Part shown: positions 1 to 6,330 of the stretch, piece after piece
How positions within the stretch are numbered: position 1 is the first letter of the stretch
Layout: the number at the start of each line of letters is the position of its first letter
DNA from: an uncultured Lachnospiraceae bacterium
GTDB lineage: Bacteria > Bacillota > Clostridia > Lachnospirales > Lachnospiraceae
NCBI GenBank assembly: GCA_934401915.1
Contig: CAKRSV010000001.1
Location: forward strand, 124,001 to 188,000
Length of the DNA: 64,000 nt
Direction: 5' to 3'
Notes under the pieces: model-generated
Told to the model about the DNA's origin: nothing
Database searches by the model: none
What the model saw: the letters and a program-made list of their open reading frames with translations, nothing else
Translations under genes and position numbers: made by a program

Positions 1-402
1 GCCTTGATCTCCGGAGAGAGCCGTCTTTGCACCAGCAAATCCTGCTTCCAGTACTTGGCAGCTCCTTCAATAGAAATGGGATAACCGAGCCCGTTCATCG
101 CCATCACGCCTGCATTGGTTCCCAGATTGCTGGTAAAGGCTATCTGTACTTTCTCAAAATCCCTGCCAAACCAGTTTGCCAACTCACTCTGGATACTATA
201 CCGTTCCGGCAGGATCAGCGGAAGCTGCAAAAGTTCTTTCTTCGTGATGACTTCCTTCTGTGCCAGCGAGTCATCCGGTCTCATGCTGACAACCCATCTG
301 TCGCTGTCCTGTATCCTGATATAGTCAAGATTCTCCGTGTTCGTCGGTTCCAGAAACAGACCGATGTCAATCAGTCCATAAGACAGCGCCTGCCAGAATC
401 CA
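1..402 (-). pseudogene. LysR-family regulator, C-terminal (effector-binding) fragment, cut by left edge
   Basis: Minus-strand translation from about 400 down to 1 is open and reads as the substrate-binding half of a LysR regulator. It includes SYGLIDIGLFLEP, DSDRWVVSMRPDDSLA, LPLILPE and ELANWFG, which match the family pattern of an effector-domain core followed by a hinge and second lobe. No DNA-binding helix-turn-helix is present: just upstream the frame hits a TAG stop, and the other frame there encodes the start of a flavodoxin. The N-terminal half is therefore missing. The 3' end lies outside the window. Seen: the open frame and motifs. Inferred: a deletion fused two neighbouring genes. 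Confidence 0.7.
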
Positions 403-546
403 GCCTAGATAGATGATCTTTGCACCTACAGCAACTTTTTTCTTTGCTTCCGCAAGCGAATATGCCGGAATTCCTGTTTCGTTTTCCAGCAGCTTTGCAT
501 AGCGTCCGGTGCTGCCGGTGTTGGTGGTATAAATAATCGCGTCCAT
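367..546 (-). pseudogene. Flavodoxin-like protein, N-terminal fragment
   Basis: The ATG at 546 is preceded by an AAAGGAAA ribosome site. The product starts with MDAIIYTTNTGSTGRYAKLL, where TNTGSTGRYA fits the FMN phosphate-binding loop of flavodoxins. Similarity runs for about 53 residues, to the strand ending YLGWILAG, and then passes into about 10 unrelated codons before a stop at 367. A full flavodoxin domain needs about 140-160 residues, so the FMN isoalloxazine-binding loops are missing and the product is unlikely to work. The break coincides with the start of LysR-like sequence in another frame. It has its own good promoter (610-638). Confidence 0.7.
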
Positions 547-609
547 AAAATTTCCTTTCAAAAGTAAGACCTGTACTCTCTTTTACACGGTAACCAATCG
601 ATAACCTCC

Positions 610-638
610 ATTATGGTTACCGCTTGGTTACTTGTCAA
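610..638 (-). promoter_or_regulatory. Promoter of the flavodoxin fragment with GGTTACC repeats
   Basis: On the minus strand a perfect -35 TTGACA (633-638) and a CATAAT -10 (610-615) are 17 bp apart. GGTTACC-type repeats overlap the promoter: GGTTACC at 615-621, GGTTAC at 626-631, and the inverted GGTAACC at 589-595. This suggests a repressor or activator site whose regulator I cannot name. Confidence 0.6.
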
Positions 639-674
639 GAGGTGCTTTTCTGATCTGCTTTTGGATAACCGCTA

Positions 675-1352
675 TTATCGAACCATCCCTCCATGAAAAT
701 AACATTCATAAATCTTCTTATCCATATAAAAAATCTCTTCGTAACCCTGAAACCAGATAAACCCGCCCGTCACCTTGCAATGATAATGATAATCGCCCTT
801 CGAATAAATCTCCGGTCCACGATACGGCAGCTCTTCCGGTACAGCCCTGAGCGCTTCCTTCAGGAAATCGCCGCTAAAATTTTCTCCGATCACACGGCCT
901 GCATAATTCATGCTCCAGACAGGATCCTTGTGAATCCACACCGCCTCTTCTCCGGCAAAAATCTCCCCGCCTAAATAGGTATCATGGTATGCGTAGCCTT
1001 TTTTATCATCATAATGAAAATCATGCGAACCGGTTCTGCTAGAAGCTGTTTTATGGTCATCTGCGGCATAGGTTTTCTTTTTCGCCAGAAGAAGAAACTC
1101 GATTATCCTGTCTATATTGCTGCTCACAGCAGACTGTAAGGCGACATTGCACTCGTCATCCTGCTTTACGATGCGGTCGATCGTCACTCCATAAAGTTCA
1201 CTTAGCAGAACCAAGCCATTCAGTTCGGGTACGGTCTGACCGTTTTCCCATTTGCTGACTGTCTGCCGGGCGATCCCCAGCTTATCCGCAAGCTGTTCCT
1301 GCGAATAGCCGTTTTGTTTTCTTAAAAGTTGCAATCTGTCTTTCAGTTCCAT
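675..1352 (-). CDS. XRE-family transcriptional regulator with C-terminal DUF5680-like domain
   Basis: The product has 225 residues from the ATG at 1352, which follows AGGGGG; the upstream in-frame ATG at 1415 has no ribosome site. Residues 1-60 are a Cro/CI-type helix-turn-helix (NGYSQEQLADKLGIARQTVSKWENG) listed here in parts: recognition helix IARQTVSKWEN. After a short linker, residues about 95-225 form a tryptophan- and tyrosine-rich domain (WIHKDPVWSMNYAGR, YRGPEIY, GFIWFQGYEEI) resembling DUF5680, often joined to XRE domains in Firmicutes. The C-terminal part probably senses a ligand, which is unknown. Target genes are not evident; neighbours are gene remnants. DNA-binding role is confident, signal is not. 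Confidence 0.8.
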   Translation of the reverse strand: MELKDRLQLLRKQNGYSQEQLADKLGIARQTVSKWENGQTVPELNGLVLLSELYGVTIDRIVKQDDECNVALQSAVSSNIDRIIEFLLLAKKKTYAADDHKTASSRTGSHDFHYDDKKGYAYHDTYLGGEIFAGEEAVWIHKDPVWSMNYAGRVIGENFSGDFLKEALRAVPEELPYRGPEIYSKGDYHYHCKVTGGFIWFQGYEEIFYMDKKIYECYFHGGMVR

Positions 1353-1464
1353 CGTGATAACCCCCTTATATGATCTCCATATCATCATAACAAATGTGCA
1401 TCTTTTATCCACCACTTGTCAGCGGCAAAAATGTCGCCTTAAAGTTACAAGGGGCGCTGCCGGT

Positions 1465-1680
1465 CTACCATGCAGCACCCTCTTGCCAAAAACAATCTTT
1501 TCCTGTCGTGATCCTCTCAAACGGTCTGATCATCGGCTCTGTCACGGTGATCACCGCGTACTCTGCTTCCCTGTTCTGCGCATATTCTACCCCCGGGCAG
1601 TTCGTCTGAAATCCGTCCGGAAGCATATAGGCAGCCACATATCCATGAAGCCCAAACCCATACCTCTTATCCTCTATAAC
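1465..1680 (-). pseudogene. AraC-type effector-binding (GyrI-like) domain remnant
   Basis: Minus-strand reading from about 1680 to a TAG at 1465-1467 gives YGFGLHGYVAAYMLPDGFQ followed by TNCPGVEYA and EAEYAVITVTEPMIRPFER. This is the pattern of the C-terminal GyrI-like domain found in AraC-type regulators. There is no start codon or DNA-binding part, the upstream end overlaps the stop of the acetyltransferase gene, and after PFER the sequence departs from the family and stops. I read it as a decayed remnant. Confidence 0.55.
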
Positions 1681-2126
1681 TTGTACTGCATAAAATTACC
1701 ATTATGTACAAACCCAAAATCCGTATACAGCTTCACACCCATATCCGACGCCGTAATCTGCACCGTTCCGCAGTCGTACTCTTTCGCATCCTGCACCACA
1801 CGGAAAAGCAGCTCTCTGGCGATGCCTTTTCTCCGGTAATCGGGGTTTGTATACATGCTGGAAAGCAGACCCATCTTCCCGCTCGGGCAGCCAAAGTACG
1901 GCGGTTTCTCCACAAAGGACATCCCGCTCGTCCCAATGATCCGGTCTCCGTCAAAGGCAAGCCATGACACAAATGTGCCATCTGCCATATGCCGGTCATA
2001 ATAATCTCTGAGAGCCGGCACCAGGTCGATCTTCTCCTTCGCGCCCTCCTCCCGGAGCTGGTGGATCCGCATATCTATAAACGTATTCAGTTCTCTTTCC
2101 GTCAATCTCTTGTATTCGATCTGCAT
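1674..2126 (-). CDS. GNAT-family N-acetyltransferase
   Basis: The product has 150 residues. The start at 2126 is chosen because AGGAGG sits 6 nt upstream; the upstream ATG at 2165 lies inside the preceding gene. The GNAT fold is visible: an N-terminal pair of helices (LTERELNTFIDMRI), the strand FVSWLAFDGDRIIGTSG, and the acetyl-CoA loop motif YRRKGIARELL (R/Q-x-x-G-x-A pattern) near residues 100-110, then the C-terminal YTDFGFVHN. It transfers an acetyl group from acetyl-CoA to an unknown amine. It starts 35 bp after the antiporter gene and is probably in the same fluoride-controlled transcript. A role in fluoride stress is only an inference from position. Confidence 0.85.
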   Translation of the reverse strand: MQIEYKRLTERELNTFIDMRIHQLREEGAKEKIDLVPALRDYYDRHMADGTFVSWLAFDGDRIIGTSGMSFVEKPPYFGCPSGKMGLLSSMYTNPDYRRKGIARELLFRVVQDAKEYDCGTVQITASDMGVKLYTDFGFVHNGNFMQYKL

Positions 2127-2161
2127 TGTCGCCCTCCTGCTTTTCTGTTCTGATGTCGCTT

Positions 2162-3364
2162 TCACTGCTTCTGCTTTTCCAGAAATCTCTTGTACGTACT
2201 GTCGATCCCGATGGCACCTATCGGCGCTGTGATGAGGATCGCCAGCACGGCTACCGACAGAATTATTTTACCACACGGAAGACCCGCCGCCAACGGCACA
2301 GAACCGATTGCTGCCTGCACGGTCGCTTTCGGAAGATATGCAAGCACACAGAACAGCCGCTCCTTGCCGTTCAAGCTGGTTTTCATGGTGCAGATACACA
2401 CTCCGATTGACCGGAAAAGCAGCGCGATCAAGATCATCAGCACTGCCGCGATCCCAGCCTCCAGCGTGTACCGGATATCGACTGCTGCGCCGACCAGCAC
2501 GAAAAGCACGACTTCTGCCGCCAGCCACAGCTTACCGAATTTTTCGGACAACCGCTTTGAGACGAAGGCGGTGCTCTTTAATTTGATCACGCAGGCCATG
2601 CTCACCACCGCCAGCAATCCCGAAACCGGCACTTTTCCCTCCAGCCATCCCTCTATCGCGATCAGCAGGAACGAACACCCCAGAACAACGATCACCTTCA
2701 TGCTGTTTCTGACGCAGTGCTCATGCGCGTAAGAGGTCTCAAAAAACAGGTACAGCCCGTATCCCATGAGCGCCCCCAGAAGGATTCCCAGCACGATCGA
2801 AACCGGAATGTTCACAAAGTCTCCGACCTTCGCACTTCCGCCCTGTGCCATACTCAAGAATGTAGTGAAAAGCACGATCACAAAGATGTCGTCGCAGGAA
2901 GCGCCCGCCATGATCATCTGCGGGATCGCCTTCTCTGTCCCGTATTTCTGCTCCATCAGACTCACCATGCGCGGCACGACGACCGCCGGTGAGACTGCCC
3001 CAAGGACTGCTCCCATCACGGCGGCGTCGATCCGGCTGATCCTAAGAAGCGACGGCGCAAACAGGACATATCCGATGATCTCACACGTTGCCGGGACAAG
3101 GGACAGCAGCACGGCGCAGCGCCCCGCCTTCTTTAAATCTTTCAGATCCAGCGACAGTCCCGCTTTCAGCAGAATGATGATCAGCGCCATTTTGCGCAGC
3201 TCTGCCGAGATTGAGAGGATCGACGGATCCAGAAAATCCAGCACATAAGGCCCCAAAATTATTCCTGTGACCAGCATCCCGATAATACGCGGGAGCTTTA
3301 ACCGCTGGCAGATTGCCCCCATGGCAAGCCCTACCAGAAAAATCAATGATAACGACGTCAACAT
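2162..3364 (-). CDS. Cation:proton antiporter (CPA superfamily), fluoride-riboswitch controlled
   Basis: The 400-residue membrane protein starts at 3364 after TAAGGAGG; the upstream in-frame ATG lies inside the riboswitch terminator. About 12 hydrophobic segments are seen. The N-terminal repeat has LKLPRIIGMLVTGIILGP, typical of COG0475-type Na+/H+ exchangers, and the core helix carries the Asp pair in GASCDDIFVIVLF, which in this superfamily binds the transported ion. Established knowledge: sodium/proton antiporters are among the gene classes found under fluoride riboswitches, alongside CrcB and ClC-F exporters. I infer a role in fluoride export or ion homeostasis under fluoride. The gene is preceded by promoter, aptamer and terminator and followed by a GNAT gene. 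Confidence 0.85.
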   Translation of the reverse strand: MLTSLSLIFLVGLAMGAICQRLKLPRIIGMLVTGIILGPYVLDFLDPSILSISAELRKMALIIILLKAGLSLDLKDLKKAGRCAVLLSLVPATCEIIGYVLFAPSLLRISRIDAAVMGAVLGAVSPAVVVPRMVSLMEQKYGTEKAIPQMIMAGASCDDIFVIVLFTTFLSMAQGGSAKVGDFVNIPVSIVLGILLGALMGYGLYLFFETSYAHEHCVRNSMKVIVVLGCSFLLIAIEGWLEGKVPVSGLLAVVSMACVIKLKSTAFVSKRLSEKFGKLWLAAEVVLFVLVGAAVDIRYTLEAGIAAVLMILIALLFRSIGVCICTMKTSLNGKERLFCVLAYLPKATVQAAIGSVPLAAGLPCGKIILSVAVLAILITAPIGAIGIDSTYKRFLEKQKQ

Positions 3365-3407
3365 CCTTTTTTCCTCCTTATTCCTGTCGCAGCATTTTAT
3401 TTCCAAC

Positions 3408-3456
3408 AAAAAAGCTGACACCTTCTGCGACTGTAATCATCGTAGAAGTCATCAGC
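3408..3456 (-). terminator. Riboswitch expression-platform terminator
   Basis: On the minus strand GCTGA...CTTCT...CG pairs with CG...AGAAG...TCAGC, followed by six T residues (3408-3413). The 5' arm is the conserved 3' segment of the fluoride aptamer, so terminator and aptamer folds are mutually exclusive: ligand binding should free the transcript to continue into the antiporter gene. Confidence 0.85.
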
Positions 3457-3500
3457 TCAACAAGCAGTTTAGGTTTCCCAAGGGAGAACTTCATTCCCTA
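3441..3500 (-). ncRNA. Fluoride riboswitch (crcB motif) aptamer
   Basis: Minus-strand sequence matches the conserved parts of the crcB/fluoride aptamer in order: AGGGAATGAAGTTCTCCC (stem P1/loop with GATG..GTTC..CC pattern), then GGAAACC, then GCTGATGACTTCTAC at the 3' side. The predicted start of transcription from the promoter at 3511-3539 falls a few bases upstream of the aptamer. Placement in front of an antiporter gene agrees with known fluoride-riboswitch regulons. Confidence 0.9.
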
Positions 3501-3510
3501 ACTATCTCAT

Positions 3511-3539
3511 AATATAGCGCTATCCCCGCTCTCTGTCAA
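3511..3539 (-). promoter_or_regulatory. Promoter of the fluoride-controlled antiporter
   Basis: TTGACA (3534-3539) and TATATT (3511-3516) are separated by 17 bp on the minus strand. The -35 box lies within the last codons of the upstream gene, so the two units can be expressed separately. Confidence 0.75.
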
Positions 3540-4278
3540 TATCGGCCGCCTTTCTTTTCTGGTCGAAACAGATCAGAAAAATGCCGCCCGCCATACAGAC
3601 TATCGCCAGAAACCCCAGCACAGCCAATGCCGGTCGATAGTCTGCCCCTCTCTGAAGCAGGCTTCTGCACAGCAGCCCTCCGAAAAAGGCGCCGATCAGA
3701 AACGCTAGGATACCGCCGTCCGAAAATCCCGTAGCGTATTGAAAACCGAACGGCAACAGCAGCAAAGCGGCTGCCGCCAGGATCGGCAGGTAGATCCAGC
3801 CCGCCAGATTTCGATCCAGCGCCAGTTCATCGGCAGGATAAATGCTGTCAGGCTCCCCTTTCTTCACATAGATCTCCACCGTGTCGCCCTTCCGGTACGC
3901 ATAATCATCGTCACCCAGATCGGCGCGCGCGTAACCCTTCGCCCGTTCTTCATCACGGCAGCTATAAGAATGGCTGAAAATCTCGATCTCTTTCAGCGTC
4001 CGCTGCCGCTCTGCGCCCTCCGCCGGATAAGCAACCGTCAGATCCTGGTATGCCTTCACGAAATACATCACGCTCGTTCCCGTGCGGTTTTGCGTAACGC
4101 TTTTCTCCGCAGAGAGCCATACAGCAGACGCTTCTGTGACCTGCGCCGTCGCGGGAACGCTCGTCCGCATGATTCCGTCTGCCGACCAGGCGATATAGCC
4201 GCGGCAAACAAACCACAAGATACACACAGCCGCTATTCCCAACAATATTTTCTGTCTGGTTGAAAGTTTTCTTTTCAT
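3520..4278 (-). CDS. Membrane protein, DUF3592-like, function unknown
   Basis: The product has 252 residues. One N-terminal membrane segment (residues about 11-30, ILLGIAAVCILWFVC) is followed by a 130-residue extracellular part with a beta-strand pattern (TAQVTEASAVW, GDTVEIYVKKGEPDSIYP), then three hydrophobic stretches near residues 160-240 and a basic tail. The motif of a 'G-D-x-V-x-V-Y-x-(P/K)' strand followed by a membrane helix resembles DUF3592 proteins, but I am not certain. The start lies 4 bp after the LysR stop, with weak GATATGAGG as ribosome site, so translation is probably coupled to the regulator. Confidence 0.7.
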   Translation of the reverse strand: MKRKLSTRQKILLGIAAVCILWFVCRGYIAWSADGIMRTSVPATAQVTEASAVWLSAEKSVTQNRTGTSVMYFVKAYQDLTVAYPAEGAERQRTLKEIEIFSHSYSCRDEERAKGYARADLGDDDYAYRKGDTVEIYVKKGEPDSIYPADELALDRNLAGWIYLPILAAAALLLLPFGFQYATGFSDGGILAFLIGAFFGGLLCRSLLQRGADYRPALAVLGFLAIVCMAGGIFLICFDQKRKAADIDRERG

Positions 4279-4282
4279 ATCC

Positions 4283-5146
4283 TCATATCCGCTCCCTGAT
4301 CCAGTTTCCCAGAAACTTGCGCGCCGCCACCGTCATATCCCCTGGATCGGGATAGGTGATCCCGATGCGCAGCTCGATCGGCGGATCCGTCGGCAGGATC
4401 TTCACGTTGCCCTTCCACGATTCCACCTCCAGGTGATTAAAAAGTGCGATCCCCAGACCGGCCTCCACCATGCAGTATGCCGCAAAGATATCCGTCGTCG
4501 TGTACTGTATGTTGTAATCGATCCCCATCTGCTCGATCGCACGGCGGTGATCCGTCTCCCTGTCCGGAAAAGCCGCGATCACGGGCTCCTTCGCATAGCG
4601 TTCGAGTGGAAATACACGTTCCTGCGCCGCCGGGTGATCCGCCGGTATACACGCAACCATCGGGTCTGTGCAGAGCTCGCAGAAACGGTAGCCGCTCTCC
4701 CGGTACGTCATCACGGCAAAGTCAGCCTCCCTCTCATCGAGCGCATGCAAAAGCTCCGTGCTGGTCCCCTGCATCGTGCGGACCCGGATTCCCGGGTATT
4801 CCTCCACAAATTTCCGGATCCTCTGCGACACCACCTTAAAATACGCGGCGTAGGAGATTCCGATCGTAACTGTGCCCGTCTCCAGGCCATGAAGCTGCCG
4901 GATCTGCTCCCGGCAGATCTCCGACTGGCGCACCAGATCCCGCATGGCAGGCAGCAGGCTCTCTGCCTCCTTGGTCGCGCGTATCCCGTTTTTCCCGCGG
5001 ACAAGCAGCTTCATGCCAGCCTCCTCCTCAAGGGAAGCGATGCTCCGGGATATACCCGAGGTCGTATAGCCCAGCAGTCTTGCCGCCGCTGAAAAACTTC
5101 CCTCTCTTAATACCGTCAGCAATATCTTTACTTTTTCCGCATCCAT
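4283..5146 (-). CDS. LysR-family transcriptional regulator
   Basis: The full-length LysR protein has 287 residues. The winged helix-turn-helix is at residues 1-60 (GSFSAAARLLGYTTSGISRSI), quoted in part: AARLLGYTTSGISRSIASLE, with the effector domain from about 90 to 285 (GTVTIGISYAAYF, PADHPAAQE, YCMVEAGLGIALF). A ribosome site AGGAAAAG precedes the ATG. It is divergent from a DMT transporter with 90 bp between them, the usual layout for a LysR regulator controlling its neighbour. The likely operator is the AATAT-N10-ATATT palindrome at 5162-5181. The effector is unknown. Confidence 0.9.
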   Translation of the reverse strand: MDAEKVKILLTVLREGSFSAAARLLGYTTSGISRSIASLEEEAGMKLLVRGKNGIRATKEAESLLPAMRDLVRQSEICREQIRQLHGLETGTVTIGISYAAYFKVVSQRIRKFVEEYPGIRVRTMQGTSTELLHALDEREADFAVMTYRESGYRFCELCTDPMVACIPADHPAAQERVFPLERYAKEPVIAAFPDRETDHRRAIEQMGIDYNIQYTTTDIFAAYCMVEAGLGIALFNHLEVESWKGNVKILPTDPPIELRIGITYPDPGDMTVAARKFLGNWIRERI

Positions 5147-5161
5147 CCTTGACTTTTCCTC

Positions 5162-5181
5162 AATATATCATTGAAAATATT
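5162..5181. promoter_or_regulatory. Candidate LysR operator between divergent genes
   Basis: AATAT (5162-5166) and ATATT (5177-5181) form an interrupted palindrome that fits the T-N11-A type of LysR binding site, located in the 90-bp gap between the LysR gene and the DMT transporter gene. Confidence 0.4.
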
Positions 5182-5236
5182 TCGATTTACTCAATCATAT
5201 TCCTGCGTTATCCTGTTGTCAAGGAAAGGAGCGCTT

Positions 5237-6079
5237 ATGAAACTCACTGAAAAAAAAGCGGAGTTGCTGTTAATGCTCGTCATCTCAGCCCGCGCAACCT
5301 CGTTTATGTTCAGCAAACTGTGTCTGACCACCATGGACACCTTCAGCCTGCTTGCCCTGCGTTTTCTGCTTGCCGCCGTGCTGCTTTTTGTATTCTTTCA
5401 CAAGCGGATCTGTCAGGGTGTTAATAAAAAGACGTTTCTGAGCGGCATCCTGATCGGCGCCCTGTTTTTCAGCGTGCTTACCTGCGAGCTGATCGGACTA
5501 AAGACAACCGATTCTTCGACCGCCTCCTTCCTCGAAAACCTCGCCATCATCATCGTACCTCTGATGGAGAGTGCGATCACCCGCAAAAGACCCGAGAAAA
5601 AGACCCTGCTCTCTGCCCTCCTTGCACTGGTCGGCGTCGCCTTTCTCACCCTGTCGGCAGACGGCCTCTCCTTCTCACACGGAGAGCTTGTCCTCCTTTG
5701 CGCCGCGTTTTTGTATGCCGTTTCCATCATCGTCACCAACCGGCTCTCCCGGCACGGCGATTCCTTCGTGATCGGTTTCTTTCAGGTCACTGCGATCGGC
5801 GTGCTCGGATTTTTTGTAAGCCTGCTCACCGGCTCCTTCACTCTGCCTTCCACCCCTGCGCAGTATGGGATGATCGGCATCCTCTCCATCGTCTGCACCG
5901 GATTCGGCTTTACCCTGCAGCCTGTCGCCCAGAGCAGACTTTCCGCTGAAAAGGCGGGAACTCTCTGCGCGCTCAGCCCTCTGGTCGCCGGGATTATGGG
6001 TGTTGTCTTTCTAAAGGAAGCGCTCACCCTCAATATGCTCCTGGGCGATCTTCTGATCCTGATCTCGCTTGTTTTGTGA
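5237..6079 (+). CDS. DMT-superfamily (EamA) transporter
   Basis: The product has 280 residues from the ATG at 5237, which follows AAGGAG; the longer reading from 5171 begins inside the divergent control region and has no ribosome site. About ten hydrophobic helices are seen in two EamA repeats (for example ALRFLLAAVLLFVFF, LLCAAFLYAVSIIVTNR, and the second-repeat LSPLVAGIMGVVFLKEALT). EamA proteins mostly export metabolites or amino acids across the cytoplasmic membrane. The C-terminus ends right after the tenth helix and is a little shorter than usual. It is probably regulated by the divergent LysR protein. Confidence 0.88.
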   Translation: MKLTEKKAELLLMLVISARATSFMFSKLCLTTMDTFSLLALRFLLAAVLLFVFFHKRICQGVNKKTFLSGILIGALFFSVLTCELIGLKTTDSSTASFLENLAIIIVPLMESAITRKRPEKKTLLSALLALVGVAFLTLSADGLSFSHGELVLLCAAFLYAVSIIVTNRLSRHGDSFVIGFFQVTAIGVLGFFVSLLTGSFTLPSTPAQYGMIGILSIVCTGFGFTLQPVAQSRLSAEKAGTLCALSPLVAGIMGVVFLKEALTLNMLLGDLLILISLVL

Positions 6080-6144
6080 TCTGCCAGACTTCTTTTTTCT
6101 ATAAAAATCTTGCTTCCTGTCCTGCAAAATCAGTTCGGTTCATA

Positions 6145-6173
6145 TTGAATCTGTGCAAAATTTATCCTATTAT
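6145..6173 (+). promoter_or_regulatory. Promoter of the chemoreceptor-PilZ gene
   Basis: TTGAAT (6145-6150) and TATTAT (6168-6173) are 17 bp apart, a sigma-A-type promoter. It gives a leader of about 150 nt before the ATG at 6331. No sigma-D-type (flagellar) promoter was recognised. Confidence 0.55.
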
Positions 6174-6234
6174 AGGAGTGTAACGCATCCGTCGGAATCT
6201 GCCGCTGCGCTTTCACAGCCCTTTCCGCAAAGCC

Positions 6235-6282
6235 TCTGTATGGCCGTGGATCGTTACCGCTCCGGAGAGCGATCCATACAGA
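6235..6282 (+). other. Hairpin in the chemoreceptor leader
   Basis: TCTGTAT (6235-6241) pairs with ATACAGA (6276-6282), and the inner GGATCG and CGATCC extend the stem across a bulge. No T-tract follows, so it is not a simple terminator. It may be an untranslated-leader structure affecting expression or stability. Confidence 0.4.
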
Positions 6283-6330
6283 ACATCTCTGTATACAAAT
6301 GATACGACAAAGCATTTTCAGGAGGTACTT

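Noticed and set aside
6130..6315. A 61-codon minus-strand gene upstream of the chemoreceptor
   Set aside because: It has no ribosome site and lies opposite the chemoreceptor promoter and leader.
6174..6330. c-di-GMP-I (GEMM) riboswitch before the chemoreceptor-PilZ gene
   Set aside because: The leader contains GCAAAGCC, which also occurs in GEMM-I, but the other conserved segments and the two-helix layout are absent.
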